DNA of 60,081 bases from Candidatus Bathyarchaeota archaeon (GTDB lineage Archaea; Thermoproteota; Bathyarchaeia; Bathyarchaeales; Bathycorpusculaceae), in NCBI GenBank assembly GCA_025058315.1, contig JANXET010000010.1, positions 1 through 60,081 of the forward strand. Direction: 5' to 3'. Made by a program: the position numbers and the translations under genes. Each line of letters starts with the position of its first letter. The first letter of the stretch is position 1. Below are positions 1 to 7,911 of the stretch, one piece after another. The notes beneath the pieces are model-generated. The model searched no databases, was not told where the DNA came from, and worked only from the letters and a program-made list of their open reading frames with translations.

Positions 1-2
1 TA

Positions 3-491
3 AAACCAATATCTATAATAAACACTCATGGGCATCCTGACCACATAACTGGAAACCGGGCAATGAAGGAAGCCTTCTCCATCCCCATATTGATACATGA
101 AGGCGACGCTCATATGCTTGAGGCGCCTGGAAGGAGATTCGCAAGAGCTTATGGCTTCAATGTGGACACGCCGCCCGCGGATAAGCTTTTACGCGACGGC
201 GAAAAAATACAGTTCGGTGGGCAGGCCCTAAAGGTGCTGCATACGCCCGGCCATACCCCTGGAAGCATATGCCTACTTGGCGAGGGTGGAATCTTCACGG
301 GGGACACGTTGTTCGCGGGCTCCATCGGAAGGGTGGACTTCCCTGAAAGCTCAGAGAGTGAGATGCAGAAATCTCTGGAGAAAATAAAAGTTCTGCCGGA
401 TAGTTTAGGGGTTTATCCTGGACATGGGCCTACTACAACGATAGGTGAGGAGAAGCGGGCGAACCCCTTCCTAACGGGCTTTTTCTTCTAG
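3..491 (+). CDS. Metallo-beta-lactamase fold hydrolase, 5'-truncated by window edge
   Basis: The frame is already open at the left edge, so this is the C-terminal part of a longer protein; an internal ATG at 63 is not the true start. The first visible codons encode HGHPDH (bases 27-44), the HxHxDH metal-binding motif. HTPGHTPG follows near 240-263, GDTLF near 301-315, and YPGHG near 415-429, supplying the remaining metal ligands. The pattern and C-terminal length match glyoxalase II-type (hydroxyacylglutathione hydrolase-like) MBL proteins that use a dinuclear metal centre. The substrate cannot be deduced; archaeal members are often thioesterases of unknown specificity. The next 650 bases hold only decayed sequence. 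Confidence 0.88.
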   Translation, partial: KPISIINTHGHPDHITGNRAMKEAFSIPILIHEGDAHMLEAPGRRFARAYGFNVDTPPADKLLRDGEKIQFGGQALKVLHTPGHTPGSICLLGEGGIFTGDTLFAGSIGRVDFPESSESEMQKSLEKIKVLPDSLGVYPGHGPTTTIGEEKRANPFLTGFFF

Positions 492-630
492 AAGGCATAA
501 ACCCGTACGCCGGATACATTTCTGTGCTGTTTTTTGTTCTACAGAAAAGTGTTTCACACGTCGCAATATTTAATAATCCGATCCTCTTGCAGATAATACC
601 TAGCGCCGGGAAAGATTATGCCATCCTTAG

Positions 631-900
631 ACTCCGAAAACCAAAGAAGTTCCCATACCGCGCGAATTTAAAGTTGTTGAACGATACCCCATATACGAGC
701 CATTCGCCCACGCGGCAATAGTTCAAAACCCGCAGACAGGCGATTAAAAGTACTGGATGAGCTCCAACTTGACCAGATAGAAATGGACGTGTACAACAGG
801 ATACTGAATATACTCCTGGCTGAGATGTAGGCCCCTAAGGAGGAAATACTTGACCCGAGAAAGTTCTTCGTTTTTGACCTACGAGTATCCATAACCCCAT
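631..900 (+). pseudogene. Relic of a type IV pilus/archaellum assembly ATPase (N-terminal part)
   Basis: Conceptual translation from 631 reads TPKTKEVPIPREF then KVVERYPIYEPFAHAAIV and QNPQTGD, the pattern at the N-terminus of archaeal FlaI/TadA-type secretion ATPases (verYpiyePfa). At 745 the frame hits TAA; similarity resumes one frame over at 750 with VLDELQLDQIEMDVYNRIL and NILLAEM, is broken by TAG at 828-830, then continues in the same frame as APKEEILDPRKFFVFDL. One frameshift and one nonsense codon, with no Walker domain downstream, show a decayed, truncated gene. It lies just upstream of an intact pilin and prepilin peptidase, so it probably belonged to the same locus. Family assignment is by recalled motif, not a search. 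Confidence 0.65.
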
Positions 901-1036
901 TGTCGCCTATTCTGCCGTAGTGGTGCCGGTGCGGTGTGACGGCAGAAAGTTAACTCCAGTGTAACGTCCGAAAGTTTCACTGTTGTTTGTAGTTATAGCC
1001 GTAGCTGTTATGGATACTTGTAGATCATCTGCCAAC
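899..1036 (+). pseudogene. Relic of a class III signal-peptide pilin
   Basis: Bases 903-917 (tcgcctattctg core) match the SPIL codons of the intact pilin at about 1200. After about 60 unrelated bases, 976-1018 encode SLLFVVIAVAVMDTC, close to the hydrophobic helix LLLVVIAVAAIVVTYAW of the intact gene. The frame then stops at about 1036. This looks like a pilin gene whose N-terminal segment was interrupted and whose body was lost. With the ATPase relic before it, it accounts for most of the region between the MBL gene and the intact pilin. Confidence 0.5.
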
Positions 1037-1114
1037 TTTAAACGTGTACGTTGAAAGATGAAGAGTTAAGCTTGATTTTTGATTTGTATTTTGTGTTTTT
1101 AGGTGTGGGCGAGC

Positions 1115-1129
1115 AAAGTTTATATTGAA
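1115..1129 (+). promoter_or_regulatory. TATA-box promoter of the pilin gene
   Basis: The 15-mer aaagtttatattgaa contains a TATA-like element (1118-1125) preceded by a purine-rich BRE-like stretch. It lies about 40 bases before the chosen pilin ATG, giving an expected start site near 1148. Exactly the same 15-mer occurs upstream of the PadR gene at 39573-39587. Confidence 0.6.
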
Positions 1130-1161
1130 TATTGCGATTTAACAGTTACGAAGTGAGGTAT

Positions 1162-1617
1162 ATGAAAACTGCAAAAATGTCCCAATCCGAGAAAGCCATA
1201 TCGCCTATTCTGGCAACACTGTTGCTTGTAGTTATAGCTGTGGCGGCCATAGTTGTAACCTATGCGTGGATAATGACGTATATGAGCAGCGCAGGAGAAC
1301 AGGCGGGCATAATGCTGACAAAAGACGCAGTATACTGGGCTGATCAAAGCTCCATAACGATTTACGTCAGAAATACCGGGACATCTGATGCCTACATAAA
1401 CGCGGTATACATAGGTACTTCGCCCTCAAATTTAACCAAGATAGAGGATGTAACTTTCGGAGATGGTGTTGGCGCTGTTCCCGCTGACGGCGGAGTTACT
1501 GAAATAACGGTTGATGGTTTCACTTGGAGCGCTGGTGCCAAGTATTACTTCAGGATTGTGCCGAAAACCGGTGCTCCTTTAGAGTTCAGCGAAAGAGCTC
1601 CGTCAACAGGACCATAG
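1162..1617 (+). CDS. Archaeal type IV pilin (class III signal peptide)
   Basis: This is a secreted pilus subunit. The N-terminus (MKTAKMSQSEKAISPIL) is short, positively charged and followed by the helix ATLLLVVIAVAAIVVTYAW, the archaeal class III signal peptide processed by a prepilin peptidase, probably between Ala and Ile of KAISP. The remaining ~110 residues look beta-rich, with NTGTSDAYINAVYIG typical of DUF1628-type archaeal pilins. The start at 1162 has a GAGGT ribosome site directly upstream; an earlier in-frame ATG at 1132 would add ten residues before the charged stretch and lacks this. The prepilin peptidase is the next gene. It could be an adhesion pilin rather than an archaellin, since no fla genes are seen. 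Confidence 0.85.
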   Translation: MKTAKMSQSEKAISPILATLLLVVIAVAAIVVTYAWIMTYMSSAGEQAGIMLTKDAVYWADQSSITIYVRNTGTSDAYINAVYIGTSPSNLTKIEDVTFGDGVGAVPADGGVTEITVDGFTWSAGAKYYFRIVPKTGAPLEFSERAPSTGP

Positions 1618-1691
1618 CCGCCATATTTCCCATATTTGTTTCTTGGCAAGAGAAATAAAGTTAAGGTTACAACTTACTGCTTAAAGGTGTC

Positions 1692-2504
1692 ATGGTGCAG
1701 CTGCTATTCACTGGTTTAAGGGTTTCTATTTCGCTGTTCTTCTTTATCTACTCCTCTTGGAGTGATTACAAAACCCGTGAAGTTAGCAATTGGGTTTGGG
1801 TTTTATATGCGCCTCCTGCTTTTACGCTTACCTTCGCTGAGCTTTTCCTTTTCAGCCCGGATCTTCTGCCCTTTTACGGCTTATGCTTCTTATTAACCTC
1901 AGCTTTCGCCATAATTCTCTTCTATGCCGGCGCTTTCGGCGGGGCGGATGCTAAAGCCCTCATGTGCCTAGCCTTAGCATTGCCCTTTCACCCACAGCAC
2001 CTGGTAACACCACTTTTTGACGTATCCCCCATGATGCATCTCCTCTTCCCGCTAACTGTTTTCAGCAACTCTGTGCTTTTAGCCGCACTCTCAGCCATAT
2101 ACATGTTACTACATAATCTGATGTGGCGGCTTAGAAATGGTAAGCCACTATTCGAGGGAGATCTTCAAAGCGCCTCAGCAGCCAGAAAGCTCTTGGTCCT
2201 TATGACCAGTTACAGAGTGCCTTTAGAAAAGTTGAAAGCGAAATGGCATATTTACCCCATGGAGGATGTTGAAAAGGCTGAAGACGGCAAAACCCATAGG
2301 AAACTTAAGCTTTTCCCGAGGGATGAGGGCCGGGAAGCCATCGTGGATAGGCTTTCGAAGGCTGTCTGGGCGGGGGAGATCAGCGAATTGGTTTGGGCGA
2401 CACCTGGGCTGCCTATGCTCATATTCGTCACAGCCGGCCTGATAATCGCTCTCTTCATTGGCGATATGGTGTGGGCTATGGTTAGCATCCTCATGGGAGG
2501 CTAA
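1692..2504 (+). CDS. Prepilin/preflagellin peptidase (A24 family, PibD/FlaK-like)
   Basis: This is a membrane aspartic peptidase that removes class III signal peptides from pilins, and probably processes the pilin encoded just upstream. The two catalytic Asp sites are visible: SDYKTREVSN near residues 23-32 and GGADAKAL near residues 84-91, where the usual GxGD reads GGAD. Hydrophobic segments surround them (6-22, 36-55, 60-80, 115-140), with a larger soluble loop (about 150-235) and a final transmembrane helix. At 270 residues it is slightly longer than typical PibD because of that loop. No assembly ATPase or platform protein is intact in the window. Confidence 0.85.
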   Translation: MVQLLFTGLRVSISLFFFIYSSWSDYKTREVSNWVWVLYAPPAFTLTFAELFLFSPDLLPFYGLCFLLTSAFAIILFYAGAFGGADAKALMCLALALPFHPQHLVTPLFDVSPMMHLLFPLTVFSNSVLLAALSAIYMLLHNLMWRLRNGKPLFEGDLQSASAARKLLVLMTSYRVPLEKLKAKWHIYPMEDVEKAEDGKTHRKLKLFPRDEGREAIVDRLSKAVWAGEISELVWATPGLPMLIFVTAGLIIALFIGDMVWAMVSILMGG

Positions 2505-2542
2505 GCCCTTAAAATAACAAGCGCGTCATAATCATTGGGGGT

Positions 2543-3670
2543 TTGCCGCGCGTAATGCTGGATAATTATCTGGACGAGGTTGTGGATTCTCTTGAATGCA
2601 GGCAAGTTGAAGCCACGGTGGTTGTCCTACCTGATTTCTTCATTGACAGATTCATATCCATAAACTATAGCATAGATGATTTTCATGAGGCGATTAGTGA
2701 TGTTGCATCGCGTAAGGGTGGAAGCATTGATGGATTAGCCCAGAAGGAGTTCCGGGGAGGAAACGCCGTGAACACTGCTTCGGCTCTATCCCGCCTGGGC
2801 TTAAAAGTTATCCCGATAGTATGCACTGATAAGTTCGGATTCAAACTTATCAAACACTACATGGGATCCTCAAGAGTAGATCTCTCCCATGTTAAAGTAT
2901 GCGTAAAGCCCTCTATAACCACGGCCTTAGAATTCAGAACAGGCGAAGGCAAGGTGAACGTGATGCTTCGTGACCTAGGCTCCCTGGAGGATTTCGGCCC
3001 GCAAAACCTTGATGCTGCAGATCTTGAAGCCATAGGCAACGCTGACTACGTATGCATTTTCAACTGGGCTGGGACGAGGAAATATGGAACAGAACTGGCT
3101 GAAAAAGTTATAAGCCATGCTAAGACCCTGGGTAAGGCTAGGACGTACTGCGACACAGCTGACCCTACGCCTAACCGTGATAAAGCCCGAAACCTAATAG
3201 AAAGGGTGCTTAAAAGCCCATTTCTGGACATGTTAAGCCTAAATGAGAACGAGGCTGTGTTCTACGCTTCAAGACTTAACGGAAAAACCGATAAAAATAT
3301 GGCTCAGCTGCCTTTCGAGGAACTGGCTAAAGCTTCAGCAAAAACATTAAGCACATACATCAAGGCCAGGGTAGACCTGCATGCAACCTCCTTCTCCGCG
3401 ACATTCACAAGCAAAGGTGAAATAATTATGCCCGCGTTTAAGGTTCCCGTCTTAAGGGTAACAGGGGCTGGAGACGCGTGGAACGCTGGGAACATTTTAG
3501 GCGATTTGCTTGGGCTTTCCGACGGCGCCAGGCTAGTGTTAGCTAATTCCTTAGCCGCCTACTACATTTCAAACCCTGAAGGAAAGCATCCCACCAAAAG
3601 GGAGCTCTGCAGATTCTGCAACAAACTGAAAGGCAAATGGAAAACCAAAACAGATAAAAATAAGCAATAA
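2543..3670 (+). CDS. PfkB-family carbohydrate kinase
   Basis: ATP-dependent sugar or nucleoside kinase of the ribokinase/PfkB fold. GGNAVNTASALSRLG near residue 73 is the PfkB signature 1 region that binds substrate, and VTGAGDAWNAGNILGDLLG near residue 308 is signature 2 with the catalytic Asp of GAGD. At 375 residues it is longer than most PfkB proteins, with an N-terminal extension of about 30 residues. TTG at 2543 or ATG at 2555 could be the start; a G-run lies just before the TTG. Substrate cannot be told from sequence. The L38e gene follows by 28 bases, probably co-transcribed. Confidence 0.8.
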   Translation: MPRVMLDNYLDEVVDSLECRQVEATVVVLPDFFIDRFISINYSIDDFHEAISDVASRKGGSIDGLAQKEFRGGNAVNTASALSRLGLKVIPIVCTDKFGFKLIKHYMGSSRVDLSHVKVCVKPSITTALEFRTGEGKVNVMLRDLGSLEDFGPQNLDAADLEAIGNADYVCIFNWAGTRKYGTELAEKVISHAKTLGKARTYCDTADPTPNRDKARNLIERVLKSPFLDMLSLNENEAVFYASRLNGKTDKNMAQLPFEELAKASAKTLSTYIKARVDLHATSFSATFTSKGEIIMPAFKVPVLRVTGAGDAWNAGNILGDLLGLSDGARLVLANSLAAYYISNPEGKHPTKRELCRFCNKLKGKWKTKTDKNKQ

Positions 3671-3698
3671 TAGAGCATTCCAGCCTGAGGTGTAGCTG

Positions 3699-3893
3699 TT
3701 GCCAGCGGAGATTTCAGACATAGACAAGTTCGTGGAGATAAGTGGAAGGGCGGAATACTGCGCAATCAAACGCCTCAAGAATATGGTAAAACTGAAGCTT
3801 CGCACACGCCGAATGCTATATACGCTGAAGATTGAACCTTCAAAAGCTGAGGAAGTAATAAAAAAGCTTCACTGCGAAGTACGGGAGATATAG
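3699..3893 (+). CDS. rpl38e: Ribosomal protein L38e
   Basis: A 64-residue basic protein with the L38e pattern: DIDKFVEISGRAEYCAIKRL, then VKLKLRTRRMLYTLKI and PSKAEEVIKKL. It is a large-subunit ribosomal protein shared by eukaryotes and some TACK archaea and missing from most euryarchaea, so it is a useful lineage marker. The start is TTG at 3699 with a GAGGTG ribosome site six bases upstream. It lies just after the PfkB gene and converges with cofD. Confidence 0.85.
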   Translation: MPAEISDIDKFVEISGRAEYCAIKRLKNMVKLKLRTRRMLYTLKIEPSKAEEVIKKLHCEVREI

Positions 3894-3904
3894 GCTGCCA
3901 GCTT

Positions 3905-4843
3905 CTACGCCGCCTCCATAACAGTTTTTGCCAACCTAACCGAGTCCTCTAGGCTTTTCATTAAAGTGTTCGTTGCAGTAACCCTAACTCCAAGCTCCTC
4001 TATACGCTCCTTACATTCCCAGTCAACACTGTCAATTACGAAGTGGGTTAACAGTCCATGATAGAACTTGGCTACTCCATACGCTGAAGCCTCGAAGCCT
4101 AGGCTCGCCATAACCCTGTCAGCCGGCCCCTTTAACGCTTTTCCGCCAACGATAGGGCTAACTCCCACTATGGGACGTTTGAAAGCCTCCAGTTCCCTTC
4201 TTATTGATTGGATGGAAAGTATAGGCCATATACTTAACACCGGGTTGCTTGGGCAAATGATTACTCTATCAGCGCTTCTTATGGCTTCTAAAACGCCTGG
4301 AGCAGCTTCAGCCTTATCAGCACCCTCAAAAAACACTCCAGTCACATTGTCGGCTGTTCTCCTCTTCACAAAATAATCTTGGAAATCAAGAGTCCGGTCT
4401 CCAGATTGGATCTTCGTCCTCAAAAGATCATCCGTTGCAGGGATCAGCCTGGCCTTAACACCCAGCATACGACATAAATGGGATGTAACCTGCGACAGCC
4501 TCAGGCCATCCCTAAGCATTTTGGTTCTGGCAATATGGACTGCCATGTCCCTATCTCCAATTTTAAACCATGTTTCAAAACCCAGCTTTGCAAGCGTTTC
4601 AAGACAGTTGAAAGTGTCCCCGGTGACACCCCACCCTCTCCATTCATCCACAATCCCTGCTAAGGTGTACATTATAATGTCCAAGTCCGGACTTATATGC
4701 AGCCCATAAATTTCAACGTCATCGCCAACATTACCAATAATCGTTAGTTCATCCGGTGGAACAACCCTGACAAGCCCCCTTAGAAGCTTCGCCGCCCCCA
4801 CACCGCCAGCCAGAGCAACAACACCCAAACCATAAGCCTCCAT
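3905..4843 (-). CDS. cofD: 2-phospho-L-lactate transferase (F420 biosynthesis)
   Basis: CofD transfers the phospholactyl (or phosphoenolpyruvyl) group from the guanylylated donor to Fo, making F420-0 or dehydro-F420-0. The N-terminus VVALAGGVGAAKLLRGL is the CofD glycine-rich loop; NVGDDVEIYGLHISPDLDI and the GDRDMAVHIARTKMLRDG segment are family signatures, and PSNPVLSI with the GVSPIVGGKALKGPADR stretch completes it. Length 312 is normal. It is divergent from a nitroreductase across about 76 bases, and cofE lies about 5 kb away. F420 is therefore probably made in this organism. Confidence 0.93.
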   Translation of the reverse strand: MEAYGLGVVALAGGVGAAKLLRGLVRVVPPDELTIIGNVGDDVEIYGLHISPDLDIIMYTLAGIVDEWRGWGVTGDTFNCLETLAKLGFETWFKIGDRDMAVHIARTKMLRDGLRLSQVTSHLCRMLGVKARLIPATDDLLRTKIQSGDRTLDFQDYFVKRRTADNVTGVFFEGADKAEAAPGVLEAIRSADRVIICPSNPVLSIWPILSIQSIRRELEAFKRPIVGVSPIVGGKALKGPADRVMASLGFEASAYGVAKFYHGLLTHFVIDSVDWECKERIEELGVRVTATNTLMKSLEDSVRLAKTVMEAA

Positions 4844-4919
4844 TCGATAAATGCCATACCCTGTTATTCTCTTGTTAGTCTTAAGTTTTAAACGTGGCTA
4901 CCTCTATTTACAAGTTGGG

Positions 4920-5531
4920 ATGCCATTGGATCTTTCATCCGCAATTAAGACCCGCAGAAGTATTAGAAGGTTCAAGCCTAACAATGTCCCGGAGGAAATC
5001 GTTATGGGTGTTCTGGACTTGGCACGATGGGCTCCATCAGCTCATAATGCACAGCCATGGCGCTGCATAGTGATCCGCAACGAAAGCGTTAAGAAGAAGC
5101 TTGCAGAAGCGATGGGTAAAGCTTGGTTCTATGACATGCTCAGAGACGGTGTTCCAGAGGAAAAGGCTCAGCAGATAATTAGGCTTGAAAGCTGGGAGAG
5201 AATAACCGGAAGCCCCATAGTCATAATCATATGTCTAACAATGAAAGACATGCATAAGTACCCTGACAAGCGTAGGCAAGCAGCAGAATATCTCATGGGT
5301 GTGCAAAGCGTCGCAGCCTACATACAGACGCTGCTTCTTGCAGCGCATTACCATGGGCTGGGAGCATGCTGGGTTTGCGCGCCACTTTTCTGCAGGAGCA
5401 CTGTGAAAAAGGCGCTGAAGCTTCCTAAAGATTTAGATCCTCAAGCTATGATAGTGATGGGATACCCTGATGAGAATCCTGAACCTCCATTTAGAAAAAG
5501 TTTAGAGGAAATTTGCAGCTTTAAACGTTAG
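4920..5531 (+). CDS. Nitroreductase-family FMN protein, possible dehydro-F420-0 reductase
   Basis: FMN-dependent oxidoreductase of the nitroreductase fold. SSAIKTRRSIRRFKPNNVPEE at the N-terminus, LDLARWAPSAHNAQPWRCIV in the FMN-binding region, and GLGACWVCAPLF near the C-terminus are typical. ATG at 4920 is preferred because homologous sequence begins there; the upstream in-frame ATG at 4851 would start almost on top of the divergent cofD start and add a hydrophobic stretch. The pairing with cofD and the C-terminal domain of bacterial FbiB suggest reduction of dehydro-F420-0, but this is inference from context. A general nitro/flavin reductase is the alternative. Confidence 0.8.
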   Translation: MPLDLSSAIKTRRSIRRFKPNNVPEEIVMGVLDLARWAPSAHNAQPWRCIVIRNESVKKKLAEAMGKAWFYDMLRDGVPEEKAQQIIRLESWERITGSPIVIIICLTMKDMHKYPDKRRQAAEYLMGVQSVAAYIQTLLLAAHYHGLGACWVCAPLFCRSTVKKALKLPKDLDPQAMIVMGYPDENPEPPFRKSLEEICSFKR

Positions 5532-5534
5532 GGG

Positions 5535-6575
5535 CTATGCTGCGGGTGCTTTACGCTTCTTAGATGAAAGCTTCAGAAGCAGATTCATGGCTGGTTCCTT
5601 CTCATCTGGGGATCTTGTTTCCAAGAATCCTGCCTTCTCAGCGGATTCAAATATTTTCTCTCCAGTCTCCGTCCGTATTATTATGAAGGTCCAGCCGTCT
5701 AAACCGAGTCCTCCTGCTGAAATATCCGCCAATTCAGAGCTGAAGTCTTGGCAGTAGCCACAGCCTTTCCTAACGTAGGGTTTCACTTCTGCCAGCGGGA
5801 TGGCTTTAACTCCTGACTTCGTCGTCACAAGCATTTTTCCCTTGATGTTCATTTTAGATATTTCCTCAGGGTTTATCCCCAGCTTGCCGCGGATATACCC
5901 CTCAATAAGCCCCTCATATGTAAAGGATTCAGAACACATTAACCCGATTGAAAGCTTTATCGGCGCCGTATACCTCTTCAGTCCAGCCATCTGCAGCTTT
6001 CTGACGGCACGTATCTGGCAGGGTGTCCCAACAAACGCTAGGCTATGCTTCTTCTGCTTTACAGCTTCTGCCAAAGCCAGAATGTTAGGCGAGTAGGTGT
6101 ACCTTGTTCCGGCGCCCTCCAAAATTTCCGACAGGCTTGTGGCTAACATCGGCGCAGGATATAGCGGTTTATCCCTGCTTTTTCCTGAAGCTATTGCGCC
6201 GTCGAAAATTCCACTTTTTAATCCAAATGTTAGAAGCGCGGTTACAGCCCCCCCGTCCTGGGCTACCTTCTGCACAGCTTCATCTTTGGCCCTTGCAATA
6301 ACCAGTTTACGGTAAACTCCAAACTCCTCGCTGGGCTGTTTTTCCCTGTTAAACACGGCTTTTTCAACCTCAGACTGGCTCCACTCATTCTGGGGGCAAG
6401 CTCTTGCGCATATGCCGCAGACCTTACATTCCTTCACAATTACCGGTATGCCTTCCCTGTACTCTAGGCAATTATATGGACAGACAAGGATGCATGTTCC
6501 GCACCCTATGCATCTCTCAGCAGCAACAACATTTTTTCCAAGCGATTCTTCAAAGCTTATTTTATTGAAAGCCAT
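5535..6575 (-). CDS. FrhB-like F420 flavoprotein with two [4Fe-4S] clusters
   Basis: Coenzyme F420 hydrogenase/dehydrogenase beta-subunit family. Residues 22-32 (CIGCGTCILVC) and 50-60 (CKVCGICARAC) are ferredoxin-type [4Fe-4S] motifs, followed by an FrhB domain with AQDGGAVTALL near 110, VGTPCQIRAVRKLQ near 190 and the KGCGYCQDFSSELADIS cluster near 265. Such proteins pass electrons between F420 and iron-sulfur partners through FAD. No hydrogenase subunits are nearby; the divergent operon encodes the ferredoxin/MvhD carrier and MetVF, so I infer a role linking F420H2 to methylene-folate reduction. A paralogous FrhB domain is fused into the protein at 16736. Confidence 0.85.
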   Translation of the reverse strand: MAFNKISFEESLGKNVVAAERCIGCGTCILVCPYNCLEYREGIPVIVKECKVCGICARACPQNEWSQSEVEKAVFNREKQPSEEFGVYRKLVIARAKDEAVQKVAQDGGAVTALLTFGLKSGIFDGAIASGKSRDKPLYPAPMLATSLSEILEGAGTRYTYSPNILALAEAVKQKKHSLAFVGTPCQIRAVRKLQMAGLKRYTAPIKLSIGLMCSESFTYEGLIEGYIRGKLGINPEEISKMNIKGKMLVTTKSGVKAIPLAEVKPYVRKGCGYCQDFSSELADISAGGLGLDGWTFIIIRTETGEKIFESAEKAGFLETRSPDEKEPAMNLLLKLSSKKRKAPAA

Positions 6576-6697
6576 ACCTCAGTCATCCTTTAGGTACTCA
6601 AAGAATTGCCCTCTAAGGTTTAAAATTTTTTGGCATTTGCTTCTCCATAATTTCGCCCCTGTAACATCGAAATTCTAATAAAGCAATATGCGGCATC

Positions 6698-7897
6698 ATG
6701 TTTACATCTCAAGAGGTCCCGTTTAACATGTTAACTCAAGCCGGCGTGAAAATACGCAGCGAATACTGCAGCAAATGCAGCGTCTGCTCTTCTATATGCC
6801 CTTTTGAGGCGATATTTGCGGATGAGAAAACAGGCGAACTTGTTATAGACATTGAGAAATGCCGTATCTGCGGGCTCTGCTTCAGTTCATGTCCATCATC
6901 AGCCATAGACATAGCCTACTATGATAGAGACTCGCTTGTCAACTATGTTAAGGAGCGCATTCGGGAAACAGGAATGGACAAGCTAGTTGTGAGATGTCAA
7001 AGCGCTCCTCTAGATGACAGCGTGAAGGATAGGCTGAAAAGGCATGGAATGGGCGAGTACATAACTTTGCGGGTGCCATGTGTTGGAAGAGTGCCGCCGG
7101 ATTTTGCCCTGAGAATGTTGGCTATAGGCGTAAGGAAAATGGCGATAATTCCCTGCAAAGGTGAGAACTGCAGATTTGAAAGGGGAAGCAACATAGGGTT
7201 GCTCCGTTTCTCCCTAACGCGAAACCTGCTTGGACAGTTAGGCCTCGAAGAAGAAACACTTATAGTCATCAGAAATCTGGTAAGGGCGCATGTGGATGCC
7301 AACCGCTGTATTGAATGTGGAAACTGCATATACACATGTCCCTATAATGCTGTCCATTTCGGGTCGCCTGGAGCAGCCCAGGTGGATGAAAACGCCTGTT
7401 GGGGCTGTGGTGCATGTGTTGCTGTTTGCCCAGCCCTAGCAATCAGCCTTGACGAATTCAACCACAGATCCCTACAACAATCCATCATCCGCTATGCACA
7501 AATCATCCGTGAGATGAAACAGAAAAACTGCAAGCCCGCTGTGCTTGTTTTACATTGTCAATGGGCTAACTTCCCGCCTTTAAACGGTTCAGGTAACTAT
7601 TCCGACGGGAATATTGCCCTATTAGAGTTACCCTGCTCCAGCGCCTTCGACCCCATGTATGTGATTCAAGCTCTCCATGAAGGTTTCGACGGCGTTTTAA
7701 TCGCTGCATGCAAAAAGGGCGAATGCAGGTTTGAGGAGGGCAACGAGCTTGCTGAGAAGCGTATGCTCACGCTTAAAAAACTTTTAGCCCAATTAAACCT
7801 TGAAAGTAGGGTTGAATTATGTTTCATCTCTTCGAAGTATTTAGGAGAATTCGACGATAACGTTAAACTATTCGTAAATAGATTAAAACCCATGTAA
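6698..7897 (+). CDS. Duplicated ferredoxin-MvhD electron carrier
   Basis: An iron-sulfur protein built as two copies of one unit. Unit one has [4Fe-4S] motifs at about residues 24-34 and 55-65 followed by an MvhD-like domain (VRCQ, VPCVGRVPPDF, IPCKGENC). Unit two has [4Fe-4S] motifs at about 207-217 and 235-247 followed by a second MvhD-like domain (LHCQW, LPCSSAFDPMY, AACKKGEC). MvhD normally carries a [2Fe-2S] cluster and delivers electrons to heterodisulfide-reductase complexes; in some acetogens MvhD/Hdr proteins partner with MetFV. Here it starts the operon with metV and metF and no hdr gene is seen, so it is probably the direct electron donor. The four-cluster-plus-two-MvhD layout is unusual. 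Confidence 0.85.
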   Translation: MFTSQEVPFNMLTQAGVKIRSEYCSKCSVCSSICPFEAIFADEKTGELVIDIEKCRICGLCFSSCPSSAIDIAYYDRDSLVNYVKERIRETGMDKLVVRCQSAPLDDSVKDRLKRHGMGEYITLRVPCVGRVPPDFALRMLAIGVRKMAIIPCKGENCRFERGSNIGLLRFSLTRNLLGQLGLEEETLIVIRNLVRAHVDANRCIECGNCIYTCPYNAVHFGSPGAAQVDENACWGCGACVAVCPALAISLDEFNHRSLQQSIIRYAQIIREMKQKNCKPAVLVLHCQWANFPPLNGSGNYSDGNIALLELPCSSAFDPMYVIQALHEGFDGVLIAACKKGECRFEEGNELAEKRMLTLKKLLAQLNLESRVELCFISSKYLGEFDDNVKLFVNRLKPM

Positions 7898-7911
7898 AAG
7901 AGGGAAATCAG

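Noticed and set aside
524-721. Open frame of 65 codons after the MBL gene
   Set aside because: It runs across a different frame that matches a secretion ATPase relic and has no recognisable features.
5535-6575. F420-reducing hydrogenase beta subunit (FrhB proper)
   Set aside because: No frhA, frhG or hydrogenase maturation gene is nearby, so only family membership is claimed.
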